Shown in pieces: positions 1 to 6,090 of a stretch of DNA of 7,396 nt (within the stretch, counting starts at the first letter, position 1; every line of letters begins with the position of its first letter). The stretch covers positions 1 to 7,396 of the forward strand of contig CAZIPT010000091.1 in the NCBI GenBank assembly GCA_964541375.1, written 5' to 3'. The stretch is from JBAXEO01 sp964541375 (GTDB taxonomy: Bacteria > Actinomycetota > Coriobacteriia > Anaerosomatales > JAAXUF01). Under the pieces are notes generated by a model. The model was not told the DNA's origin and ran no database searches. It saw nothing but the letters and a program-made list of their open reading frames with translations. Position numbers and translations under genes: made by a program.

Positions 1-2393
1 TCGTACTCCGCGCGCATGGGGACGCCGAAGACCGACCAGGGTGAGGACAGGGCTGTGCCGTCGGTTCCGTACTCGAAGCCGCCGTCGAACGCGGGAACAA
101 CCGTGAGCGATACGGCTGCCGCCGCCGACGAGGTGGTGCCGTCCGAGGCGCGGAAGGTGAAGGCGTCGGTGCCGTTGTACTTGGTGGCCGGAGTGTAGGT
201 GACCTTGTCACCTACGATCGATGAGAGCGTGCCGTGGGCGGGCTGCGTGGCGATCTGGTAGGTCAGAGCGTCGCCGTCGACATCCCTGCCCGCGAGCGTG
301 ATCTCGACAGCGGTGTCCTCCGCGGTGGTCTTTGACTGCGCGGAGGCCGACGGCGCGTCGTTGACGGCTGTCACCGTAAGCGAGACAGCGGCAGGCGCCG
401 AAGACGTGGTGGCGTCGGAAACGCGGAAGGTGAAGGCGTCGGCGCCGTTGTAGTTCGCTGCCGGCGTGTAGGTGACCTTGTCGCCCACGACCGATGACAA
501 GGCGCCATGGCCCGGCTGCGTGGTGATGTGGTAGGTCAGTGCACCGCCGTCGCCGGTGCCCGAAAGCGTGATCTCGACAGGGGTGTCCTCAGCGGTGGTC
601 TTGAACAGAGCGGTCGCCACCGGCGGCCGATAGTAGTCTGCCTGCTGCAGTGCTGATGTGTTGCCCGCGGCATCCACCGCATAGAAGAAGACGCTCCCGG
701 GGCCTGGGGCGAGCTGAACCGGATTCGGTCCGCCCTGTCGATACTCGCGCCAACCGTCCAGTGGCGAGTAGCACATGACCTTGTCTACGCCAGACAAGGC
801 GTCTGACGCTTGAAGGCACCATTCTGGCTGTCCGCTCGACCAGTCAAGCCCGCCAGTGATGACGGGTGGCGTCCAGTCCACCAGAATCGTCTTCGACTTC
901 CACGGCTCCACGTTATACCCTGGCAAATCCGTCCAGTAGTCCCCACAGTCGCGGGCATACCATGTCAGCGTGTTCGCACCCTCCACCCATGGCGCGTTGG
1001 AGAGAGTCGCTGTCAGGGACTCTGTCCTTCTCAGCGCAGGTGGATCCCATCCGAAGTCGTGCCACGATTCCCGCCCGCTATTGACGTGCCACCACAATTG
1101 GACGACGCCGGTGAGATCATCCGTGCTGAGGAAGCGAGCCACGACATCAGACGGTCGATACCATCGCGATGTCGAGAGGTTAGTCTCAGTAGTTGTTGGC
1201 GGGGTTACGTCACATTCAAGGTCGAAGTCAAGAACGGCAACTTGCCCCTCCTCGACCGTGACGGTTCTCGTCTCGCTATTTATGCCGCCGCTACCCGCCA
1301 CCACTGAGTAGGTTCCGGCCGGCACGGCCAGTTCATACCACTGACCTGTGTAGTACACGTACGAGCCGAAGCCCGGGATGTAGCCCGCGGGGTATGTCGC
1401 ACAGGGCGTACCCGATCCCTGCGGGAATGCCTGGACGTTGAGGAAGTTGGCCATGTATCCCCAGGCAGGATCAGTAGAAACTCGGCCAGTGATGATCGCG
1501 CCCTCGAGGAACTCCGGCCGATTCTGGTAGACGTAGAAGATGGTGTCATTGGCGCTTGACCGCCATGAGCCACCTGTTCCAACTGGATCAGTCCACACTG
1601 CATTCCCGTTGTGTGTGGGACTTGATGCGTCGTACGCCAAGGCGAGTCTGTTCGATGCGTCCCCTCCGGCGAACCCGATCACTATCGCGTATTGATCACG
1701 CGCATCGAGGGGGATGGTGTCGGAGAAGCCAAACGTCACAAACTGCCCTGAATTCGAGCTATCGATTGTCGACACGTCCACAGGAGCCGATGTCGCGACA
1801 GGAGTGCCCCAGGGATAACTGTCGATTCCGTACCATCCCCCGCGCTTGTAAAGATACGCATAGGCGGAACCCGTTGGGTTTCCCACCCTCTGAAGAAGCA
1901 CCCGCACCGAGTCCAACGGTCCGTCGATAGCGGCGAAGGCCTGCCCCCTTCGGGTCGCGCCGTAGATTGCGCCTGTGTCTCCTTCCCAATTCACTTCGGA
2001 GTAGCTGTCGGAGACGACAGTCCGGCCTCCCGCAGCGTTCAGCTCGCCCGCAGACCCGACGTTCCCATCCGGCACAACGGGTGCAACCTCGCCGACTGCG
2101 GTCATGATCGCGTCCGGCTCTACGGCCTTCACGCCGGAGAGTGCCGCGACGGCTTGAGCGCTGGCCTGAGAAGGAAGCTCGATGACGGCACCGTCTATCA
2201 GCGGCAGGTCTTTGGCCTTCTTGCCAGCGAGCCGTTCGATGCGTTGACGTGCGGCGGGGCGGTTCGCTGAGTCCTCGAATGTGACGATGTAGCGCTGGCC
2301 AGGAGGTTTTGCGCTGGCCCCAGCCGGACTCATGAGAGCCACCATAGCGGTGACCAAAAGAACCCGAACACCCTTGTGCAACCAGCGGTTCAT
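1..2393 (-). CDS. Large secreted multidomain surface protein, N-terminal 797 residues (C-terminus beyond window)
   Basis: The frame is open from an ATG at 2393 to the window edge without a stop. The start is chosen because a GGGGGG ribosome-binding tract (2401-2406) lies 7 bases upstream and a signal peptide follows at once: basic MNRWLHKGVR, hydrophobic core to about residue 21, and probable cleavage after ASA at residue 28. Residues 34-97 (YIVTFED ... LSGVKAVEPD) resemble the peptidase inhibitor I9/subtilisin propeptide fold, but no subtilase Asp, His or Ser motif follows. Residues about 125-290 look like a beta-sandwich of unknown family. Residues 299-392 resemble a carboxypeptidase-regulatory-like domain (PAGTYSVVAGSGG). 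Two Ig-like or OmpL47-like domains start at TPPT (397) and TPPV (508; DALSGV, YAVDAAGN). Cadherin-like repeats occupy 592-766, and GGFEYGTDG from about 771 may open a lectin or carbohydrate-binding domain. The anchoring mode is unseen. The role is probably extracellular adhesion or matrix, by inference. Confidence 0.85.
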   Translation of the reverse strand, partial: MNRWLHKGVRVLLVTAMVALMSPAGASAKPPGQRYIVTFEDSANRPAARQRIERLAGKKAKDLPLIDGAVIELPSQASAQAVAALSGVKAVEPDAIMTAVGEVAPVVPDGNVGSAGELNAAGGRTVVSDSYSEVNWEGDTGAIYGATRRGQAFAAIDGPLDSVRVLLQRVGNPTGSAYAYLYKRGGWYGIDSYPWGTPVATSAPVDVSTIDSSNSGQFVTFGFSDTIPLDARDQYAIVIGFAGGDASNRLALAYDASSPTHNGNAVWTDPVGTGGSWRSSANDTIFYVYQNRPEFLEGAIITGRVSTDPAWGYMANFLNVQAFPQGSGTPCATYPAGYIPGFGSYVYYTGQWYELAVPAGTYSVVAGSGGINSETRTVTVEEGQVAVLDFDLECDVTPPTTTETNLSTSRWYRPSDVVARFLSTDDLTGVVQLWWHVNSGRESWHDFGWDPPALRRTESLTATLSNAPWVEGANTLTWYARDCGDYWTDLPGYNVEPWKSKTILVDWTPPVITGGLDWSSGQPEWCLQASDALSGVDKVMCYSPLDGWREYRQGGPNPVQLAPGPGSVFFYAVDAAGNTSALQQADYYRPPVATALFKTTAEDTPVEITLSGTGDGGALTYHITTQPGHGALSSVVGDKVTYTPAANYNGADAFTFRVSDATTSSAPAAVSLTVTAVNDAPSASAQSKTTAEDTAVEITLAGRDVDGDALTYQIATQPAHGTLSSIVGDKVTYTPATKYNGTDAFTFRASDGTTSSAAAAVSLTVVPAFDGGFEYGTDGTALSSPWSVFGVPMRAEY
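96..620 (-). repeat. Two tandem cadherin-like (tandem-95/VCBS-like) repeats within the surface protein
   Basis: Residues 592-680 and 681-766 are two copies with a 90-residue offset, each containing KTTAEDT, VEITL, ALTY, VGDKVTYTPA, YNG, DAFTFR and AAVSLTV. DNA identity is high in patches, for example the identical 17-base GACAAGGTCACCTACAC and 19-base GACGCCTTCACCTTCCGCG. The second copy has the calcium-binding-like DVDGDALTY. The first has GTGDGGALTY, lacking most of the acidic residues. Such repeats normally build rigid calcium-stabilised stalks in secreted adhesins. Confidence 0.8.
2103..2294 (-). other. I9-type (subtilisin propeptide) domain without a protease
   Basis: Residues 34-97 of the surface protein read RYIVTFED, then an Arg/Lys-rich helix-like stretch (residues 45-61), then GAVIELPS, and then a second helix ending ALSGVKAVEPDAIMT. 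This strand-helix-strand-helix-strand pattern, with the V-x-x-V-E-P-D ending, is characteristic of the I9 propeptide of subtilases. In that family the domain acts as an intramolecular chaperone and inhibitor. The next 700 residues show no catalytic DTG, HGT or GTSMA motifs, so here the domain seems to serve as a stand-alone module at the mature N-terminus. Assignment is by pattern recognition only. Confidence 0.65.
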
Positions 2394-2444
2394 GGCCGAT
2401 CCCCCCGGGACGCATCCGAGGCGGCCCACGCGCTACCGCCCACG

Positions 2445-2470
2445 TGTTGCCCAACAATTGCTTACGCAAT
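2445..2470. promoter_or_regulatory. Paired inverted repeats at the candidate start site of the surface-protein gene
   Basis: TGTTG-cc-CAACA (2445-2456) lies directly beside ATTGC-ttac-GCAAT (2457-2470). The second overlaps the candidate -10 and start point. They could be operator half-sites or the 5' end of a structured leader. A GGCGG/CCGCC stem (2420-2424 with 2436-2440) lies further along the same leader. Each arm is only five bases, so chance occurrence is possible. Confidence 0.25.
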
Positions 2471-2497
2471 CTTAACTCAGAACACCGCGGAGGTCAC
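2469..2497 (-). promoter_or_regulatory. Candidate promoter of the surface-protein gene
   Basis: Read on the minus strand, GTGACC (2497-2492, compare TTGACA) is followed after exactly 17 bases by TAAGAT (2474-2469, compare TATAAT). Transcription would begin near 2462, giving a leader of about 70 bases before the ATG at 2393. The -35 match is only moderate in this GC-rich DNA. Confidence 0.35.
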
Positions 2498-2500
2498 GCG

Positions 2501-2526
2501 GCGGCGACCGGGTCGACCGTCGCCGC
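2501..2526. other. GC-rich hairpin, 8-bp perfect stem
   Basis: GCGGCGAC (2501-2508) pairs perfectly with GTCGCCGC (2519-2526) around a 10-base loop, just upstream of the surface-protein promoter candidate. No T-run follows on either strand, so a classical intrinsic terminator is not supported. It may be a regulatory or structural site. Confidence 0.35.
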
Positions 2527-2555
2527 TCGGGCGCACTGCGTCGGCAGGAGCAATG

Positions 2556-2616
2556 GCCTCAGAAAGGAGGCGGGCCCCCGCTGCCACTACGGGGCCCGAT
2601 CACATAAAGAAGATAC
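2556..2616. repeat. Repeated hairpin element, copy A
   Basis: A small stem GCCTC/GAGGC (2556-2560 with 2567-2571) runs into a main stem CGGGCCCC (2571-2578) pairing with GGGGCCCG (2591-2598). A conserved tail ATCAC (2599-2603) and AAGAAGATAC (2607-2616) follows. The block GAGG-C-G-G-GCCCCCG at 2567-2580 aligns to copy B at 2774-2787 with two differences in 14. It lies upstream of two divergent genes, so it is not at a gene end. It does not match any RNA family that I recognise, and its orientation is unknown. Confidence 0.6.
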
Positions 2617-2773
2617 GTAGTCCATTGACGAGCATTCGGCATCCTAAACACGTTGCTCGCCAAGATCTGTCCCGTATCGCGGAAGAGGCCTCGCCGAGTC
2701 AATCGCCGGGATAGCGTGGATGTCGCGACGCGACGGAGGACGAGGATGCCTTGCCGACAAGGCCCCCCAAACA

Positions 2774-2823
2774 GAGGTGAGCCCCCGTTCGCCCAACGGG
2801 GGCTCAATCACTGAAGAAGATAC
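2774..2823. repeat. Repeated hairpin element, copy B
   Basis: TGAGCCCCCGTT (2778-2789) pairs perfectly over 12 bases with AACGGGGGCTCA (2795-2806) around a 5-base loop. The tail shared with copy A follows: ATCAC (2807-2811) and AAGAAGATAC (2814-2823). The stem is strong, but the bases after it are purine-rich rather than T-rich on the plus strand. On the minus strand the hairpin is followed by ACCTCTG. It is therefore not a standard intrinsic terminator in either direction. A further CTGAAGAAG occurs at 2852-2860. Confidence 0.65.
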
Positions 2824-2973
2824 TGCGTGTATCGGTAAGTTCGCCGTCGGGCTGAAGAAGTCTTCCTAGGCGTTGATTCGAGTGATCGCAGATCTGCGCT
2901 CCTGGCGCATCGTCCGCCGCGATTCACCAGCCGAGACTACAGGAGAAGCCCGGCTCCTCGCTCGGCGCTTCCT

Positions 2974-2998
2974 TGCTACAATCCACAGCGCGCGCTGT
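2974..2998 (+). promoter_or_regulatory. Extended -10 promoter and 14-bp palindrome upstream of the sugar operon
   Basis: TGCTACAAT (2974-2982) is a good extended -10 element: TG, one base, then TACAAT. No clear -35 lies 17 bases upstream, as is common for extended -10 promoters. Transcription would start near 2988-2990, leaving about 60 bases of leader before the ATG at 3052. The perfect palindrome ACAGCGCGCGCTGT (2985-2998) covers that start point and is well placed to be an operator for a repressor. The binding protein is unknown. Confidence 0.5.
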
Positions 2999-3051
2999 CC
3001 AAAGTTCTTCTATCGCGCGAGTCACCACGGGAATCGACTGAGGGTGGGCAC

Positions 3052-4083
3052 ATGTCAGCGAGCACGCCTGTACGGATCGGCGTAGCCGGCTACGGCTACT
3101 GGGGGCCCAATATTGTTCGCAACCTCGATCGCTTGCCCGACGCACAAATCGTCGCGGCATGCGACGTTTCTGAGGCCAACCTCGCCAAGCTCTCCTCGCT
3201 CTATCCCAACATTCAGACCTCGTGCGACCTCGAACATCTCGTCACCTGTGAAGACATCGACGCTGTGGTGGTCGCGACGTCGGCTCCGAGCCACCACGCC
3301 ATCGCCCGGCGTGCACTTGAGGCCGGGAAGCACTGCTACGTCGAGAAACCACTCACGCTGACGAGCGCCGATGCGTTGGATCTGGTGCGACTCGCCGACG
3401 AGCGCGGGCTCGTGCTCATGGTGGGGCACCTCATGGAGTACCATTCGGCAATCAACTGGATCCGGGACTACCTGGCATCTGGCGATCTTGGCGACGTGCT
3501 CTACGTGTACATGCAACGGCTGAACCTGGGCAAGGTTCGCACCGAGGAGAACGCCTTCTGGTCGCTCGCGCCCCACGATGTCTCGATCGTCCTCTACCTA
3601 TTGGGCGAGGCACCTGACTACGTTTCGGCGAATGGAGCCGCGTACGTGACGCCGGGTGTGCACGACACGGTGTTCGCGAATCTGCACTTCCCCAGCGGCA
3701 AGATGGCGAATATCCACGTGTCATGGCTCGACCCGCACAAGGTGCGGAAGCTCACGGTGGTCGGTACGAAGAAGATGCTCGTCTTCGACGACATGCAGGC
3801 CACCGAAAAGATCTGGATCTACGATCGCGGCGTGGGAGAACCCAAGGACGCACTCGCGTACGGCGAAGACCTCACGCTGCGCTTTGGCGACATCACAGTG
3901 CCGTACCTCAAGTTGTCTGAGCCACTGGAGCTCGAAATGCAGCACTTCCTCGACTGCTGCCGAAGCGGCGAAACGCCCAGAAGCGACGGTCGCGACGGCC
4001 TGAACGTTGTTCGAGTACTCGAAGCGGTCGGCGAGTCGATGGCGGCCAACGGCGCGCCAATCGCGACGACCGTGGAGGTGTAG
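3052..4083 (+). CDS. wlbA: Gfo/Idh/MocA-family UDP-N-acetylglucosaminuronate 3-dehydrogenase (WlbA/WbpB-like)
   Basis: This 343-residue protein is probably the cytoplasmic NAD-dependent enzyme that oxidises the C3 hydroxyl of UDP-GlcNAc uronic acid to a 3-keto sugar. In some characterised members the cofactor is recycled using 2-oxoglutarate. An N-terminal Rossmann domain shows GVAGYGYWGPN (residues 10-20), the acidic turn CDVS (37-40), ATSAPSHH (75-82) and the family signature EKPLT (98-102) with the conserved Lys99. The C-terminal domain carries GHLMEYH (125-131), QRLNLGKVRTEENAFW (155-170) and PHD (174-176). The NLGKVR...EN...PHD block is typical of the WlbA/WbpB branch. The ATG at 3052 is supported by GAGGG (3040-3044). 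The next gene starts six bases after the stop. The four-gene context strengthens the substrate assignment, but a related 3-dehydrogenase specificity cannot be excluded. Confidence 0.85.
   Translation: MSASTPVRIGVAGYGYWGPNIVRNLDRLPDAQIVAACDVSEANLAKLSSLYPNIQTSCDLEHLVTCEDIDAVVVATSAPSHHAIARRALEAGKHCYVEKPLTLTSADALDLVRLADERGLVLMVGHLMEYHSAINWIRDYLASGDLGDVLYVYMQRLNLGKVRTEENAFWSLAPHDVSIVLYLLGEAPDYVSANGAAYVTPGVHDTVFANLHFPSGKMANIHVSWLDPHKVRKLTVVGTKKMLVFDDMQATEKIWIYDRGVGEPKDALAYGEDLTLRFGDITVPYLKLSEPLELEMQHFLDCCRSGETPRSDGRDGLNVVRVLEAVGESMAANGAPIATTVEV
4074..4078 (+). promoter_or_regulatory. Ribosome binding site of the acetyltransferase gene, inside the upstream gene
   Basis: GGAGG lies within the last codons of the dehydrogenase gene, 11 bases before the GTG at 4090. 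This supports the GTG start and suggests translational coupling between the two genes. Confidence 0.6.
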
Positions 4084-4089
4084 CGCCCC

Positions 4090-4887
4090 GTGGGCGAGAT
4101 CCTCGTGCACCCAACGGCCGTGGTTGGAGAACGCCTCGTCGCCGCGCCAAACTCGGTTGTGGACGAGAATGCTCACATCGGCGATGACGTTCGCCTGGGC
4201 ATGGGAGTGCACGTCTGTGCGAGCGCAAGCATCGGCGACCGATGCGTGATCGGCGATCACGTCGTCATCCACCAGGGCGCGCATCTGGGCGAGGAAGTCA
4301 CCGTCGCGGACCTCGCTGTCGTTGGCAAGCGGCCCAAGCTGGCGCCTACATCGACTGCCAAAGGCGGTGAGCTCTCCGGCGTAGTGCTCGACGACGGATG
4401 CTCGGTGGGAAGCCACACGGTTCTGATGGCCGGGACGACCTTGGGTGAGGGCTGCGTCGTCGGTGATAACGCGGGGGTGCGCGAACGCTGCACGCTGGGT
4501 GATCGCGTGGTCGTTGGGCGCGGGGTGACCATCGAAAACGACACGACGATCGGCTCTCGAACCAAGATCCAGAGCGGCGCCTACGTGACGGCCTACGTGA
4601 CCATCGAAGAAGACTGCTTCATCGCCCCGATGGTAGTCACGACAAACGACAACTTCATGGGCCGCACGGAGGCGCGCTTCGCTAGCCTCAAGGGTTGCAC
4701 AATCCGCCGCGGTGCGCGCGTGGGCGGCGGATCTCATATCCTTCCCGGCATCGAGATTGGCGAGGAGGCGTTCGTTGCCACCGGCTCAGTGGTAACTCGT
4801 GACGTGCCTCCCCGAACTCTCGTGATGGGCGTACCGGCAAAGCCGGTCAGGGAAGTCCCTGCCGAGGAACTGCTCGAGAACCAGTAG
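4090..4887 (+). CDS. wlbB: Left-handed beta-helix (hexapeptide-repeat) UDP-3-amino-sugar N-acetyltransferase, WlbB/WbpD-like, extended form
   Basis: This 265-residue protein is probably the acetyl-CoA-dependent enzyme that N-acetylates the 3-amino group made by the neighbouring aminotransferase. Nearly the whole length consists of hexapeptide repeats of the [LIV]GxxxxV type, such as AHIGDDVRLGMGV, ASIGDRCVIGDHV and CTLGDRVVVGRGV. These predict a left-handed beta-helix, which normally trimerises. The C-terminal part has APMVVTTNDNFMGR, GGGSHILPGIEIGEEAFVATGSVVTRDVP and MGVPAKPVRE, matching sugar N-acetyltransferases of the WlbB/WbpD group. Family members of that group are usually about 190-200 residues. 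Here extra N-terminal coils and a repeat-breaking insert, VVGKRPKLAPTSTAKGGELSG (near residues 77-97), lengthen the protein. It could also resemble QdtC/FdtC-type 3-N-acetyltransferases, but the gene neighbours favour the uronic acid substrate. The GTG start is set by GGAGG 11 bases upstream. Confidence 0.8.
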   Translation: MGEILVHPTAVVGERLVAAPNSVVDENAHIGDDVRLGMGVHVCASASIGDRCVIGDHVVIHQGAHLGEEVTVADLAVVGKRPKLAPTSTAKGGELSGVVLDDGCSVGSHTVLMAGTTLGEGCVVGDNAGVRERCTLGDRVVVGRGVTIENDTTIGSRTKIQSGAYVTAYVTIEEDCFIAPMVVTTNDNFMGRTEARFASLKGCTIRRGARVGGGSHILPGIEIGEEAFVATGSVVTRDVPPRTLVMGVPAKPVREVPAEELLENQ

Positions 4888-4898
4888 ACTCGATACCC

Positions 4899-4935
4899 CG
4901 GCCAGTTGGCCGACTCGAATCAATCAAAGGAGTCG
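4899..4935 (+). promoter_or_regulatory. Leader with two mutually exclusive stems before the aminotransferase gene
   Basis: CGGCC-AGTT-GGCCG (4899-4912) forms a small tetraloop hairpin. CGACTC (4911-4916) can instead pair with GAGTCG (4930-4935), which covers the end of the AAAGGAG ribosome binding site (4926-4932). GACTCGA is present twice, at 4887-4893 and 4912-4918. This may tune translation of the third gene, but the stems are short and the function is unproven. Confidence 0.3.
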
Positions 4936-4940
4936 CACCG

Positions 4941-6059
4941 ATGGGTATCCCCCTGCTCGACCTGAAAGCCCAGTACCGCGAGCTCAAAAACGAGCTCGAC
5001 GCAGTCTGGTTCGAAACGATGGAGGGCGCTGCGTTCATCGGGGGTTCGAAGGTCAAACAGCTCGAGGTGTCTGTCGCCGAGTACGTGGGTACCGAGCACT
5101 GCGTGGCATGTGGCAACGGCACTGACGCGCTCTTCCTCATCATGGCCGCGCTGGGTATAGGCAAGGACGCCGAGGTCATCACGACGCCCTTCTCGTTCTT
5201 TGCAACGGTCGAATGCGTCGCGCACACAGGGGCGACGCCAGTCTTCGTGGACATCGAGCCCGGCACCTACAACATGGATGTCTCGCTGATCGAGGCGGCC
5301 ATCACGCCCAGAACAAAGGCAATCCTGCCCGTGCACATCTTTGGACAGTGTGTGGACATGGACCCGCTGCTTGAGATTGCTGAGCGGCACAATCTCGTTG
5401 TGATCGAGGACGCCTGCCAAGCCATCGGCGCCACCTACAAGGGCAAGCAAGCCGGCTCGCTCGCTCGCGCTGCAGCGTTCTCCTTCTTCCCCAGCAAGAA
5501 CCTGGGTTGTGCAGGCGACGGCGGCTGCGTCACGACTGACGACGCCGACCTCGCGGCCAAGATTCGCCATCTGGCCGCGCATGGTAGCTCCACGAAGTAC
5601 TACCACGACGCAATGGGAGTGAACTCACGTCTGGATGCTCTCCAGGCTGCGATCCTCTCCGTCAAACTCCCCCACCTGGACCGCTGGAACGCCGAACGTC
5701 GCGACGCCGCCGGCTACTACAACGAGCAGCTTGCTGATCTCGAAGGGCTCGCGTCCCCGATCGCACGTGACTACGGCGAGATGGTCTACCACCTGTATAT
5801 CGTCAAGGCGGACTCAGCAGACCGGGCAGCGCACGTGACGAGCGCGCTCGCAGCGGCACAGATCGGAACCGCGCTCTACTACCCACTTGCGCTGCACGAG
5901 CAAGCGGCGCTGGAGTCACTCCCCGGCTACGTGCGGCCGAGTCTGCCGATCGCCGAATCCTGCGACGCCACCACGTTCGCGCTGCCATGCTTCCCTGGCA
6001 TCACGCGCGACCAGCAGGACGAGGTCGTGCGGGTTGTGCGCGAGGCGCTTGACGCATAG
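4941..6059 (+). CDS. wlbC: DegT/DnrJ/EryC1/StrS-family PLP-dependent UDP-sugar 3-aminotransferase (WlbC/WbpE-like)
   Basis: This 372-residue protein, a normal length for the family, is probably a cytoplasmic PLP enzyme that transfers an amino group, usually from glutamate, to the C3 keto group produced by the dehydrogenase. The opening IPLLDLKAQY (3-12) is typical. CGNGTDAL (57-64) forms the cofactor phosphate site, TPFSFFAT (82-89) and FVDIEP (102-107) are family blocks, and EDACQAIGA (156-164) includes Asp157 for the PLP ring nitrogen. SFFPSKNLG (181-189) contains the Schiff-base Lys186, followed by GDGGCVTTD. GVNSRLDALQAAIL is the substrate-side block. The ATG at 4941 is set by AAAGGAG (4926-4932) at 8-base spacing. 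It lies 53 bases after the acetyltransferase gene and 31 before the epimerase start. Class assignment is firm, and the exact sugar is inferred from the neighbours. Confidence 0.88.
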   Translation: MGIPLLDLKAQYRELKNELDAVWFETMEGAAFIGGSKVKQLEVSVAEYVGTEHCVACGNGTDALFLIMAALGIGKDAEVITTPFSFFATVECVAHTGATPVFVDIEPGTYNMDVSLIEAAITPRTKAILPVHIFGQCVDMDPLLEIAERHNLVVIEDACQAIGATYKGKQAGSLARAAAFSFFPSKNLGCAGDGGCVTTDDADLAAKIRHLAAHGSSTKYYHDAMGVNSRLDALQAAILSVKLPHLDRWNAERRDAAGYYNEQLADLEGLASPIARDYGEMVYHLYIVKADSADRAAHVTSALAAAQIGTALYYPLALHEQAALESLPGYVRPSLPIAESCDATTFALPCFPGITRDQQDEVVRVVREALDA

Positions 6060-6075
6060 CGTCTTGCGTGCGGAG

Positions 6076-6082
6076 AAAGGAG
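6076..6082 (+). promoter_or_regulatory. Ribosome binding site deciding the epimerase start
   Basis: AAAGGAG lies 8 bases before the GTG at 6091. The reading frame stays open further upstream, back into the aminotransferase gene. This site and the start of conserved epimerase sequence (RVVSIVGARPQF) fix the GTG at 6091 as the true start. Confidence 0.75.
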
Positions 6083-6090
6083 CACCTGTC

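Larger units (their letters stand above)
2394..3051. other. 658-base divergent intergenic region with clustered inverted repeats
   Basis: This gap separates the divergent surface-protein gene and the sugar operon. No convincing protein gene was found in it. It contains a candidate promoter and inverted repeats next to the surface-protein gene (2445-2497), a hairpin at 2501-2526, two copies of a repeated hairpin element (2556-2616 and 2774-2823), and an extended -10 promoter with a palindrome for the operon (2974-2998). The stretch 2624-2770 holds only weak repeats: CGAGCA/TGCTCG arms at 2629-2634 and 2654-2659, and GTCGCG-A-CGCGAC at 2722-2734. Nothing distinctive was seen at 2870-2940. Confidence 0.7.

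Noticed and set aside
810..1307. 165-residue plus-strand open frame within the surface-protein gene
   Set aside because: It is antisense to a continuous, domain-rich minus-strand frame and has no recognisable motif or ribosome binding site.
2394..2462. Possible cyclic-di-GMP (GEMM) riboswitch in the surface-protein leader, suggested by GGGCAA and GGTAGC fragments
   Set aside because: The fragments are not in the order or spacing of the GEMM consensus, and the GGGACGCAAAGCC core is absent.
2778..2806. Intrinsic transcription terminator
   Set aside because: The 12-bp hairpin is strong, but no T-tract follows on either strand, and it sits upstream of two divergent genes rather than at a gene end. 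A U-less terminator of an unseen small RNA remains possible.
2559..2807. 82-residue minus-strand open frame across the intergenic region
   Set aside because: It spans both hairpin elements, has a composition expected of random GC-rich DNA, shows no recognisable motif and lacks a clear ribosome binding site.
2777..2869. Small open frame of 30 residues starting with GTG inside hairpin copy B
   Set aside because: It is built largely from the inverted repeat and lacks a convincing ribosome binding site. The equivalent frame in copy A is broken by a TAA and a one-base shift, so coding is not conserved between copies.
3721..4737. 338-residue minus-strand open frame opposite the dehydrogenase and acetyltransferase genes
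   Set aside because: It is a His/Arg/Ala-rich shadow of two well-supported plus-strand genes and crosses their boundary with no family motif.
5887..6090. Upstream extension of the epimerase gene to an earlier in-frame ATG
   Set aside because: The extra 68 residues overlap the aminotransferase gene out of frame and are Arg/Ser-rich. Conserved epimerase sequence and the AAAGGAG site both place the start at GTG 6091.
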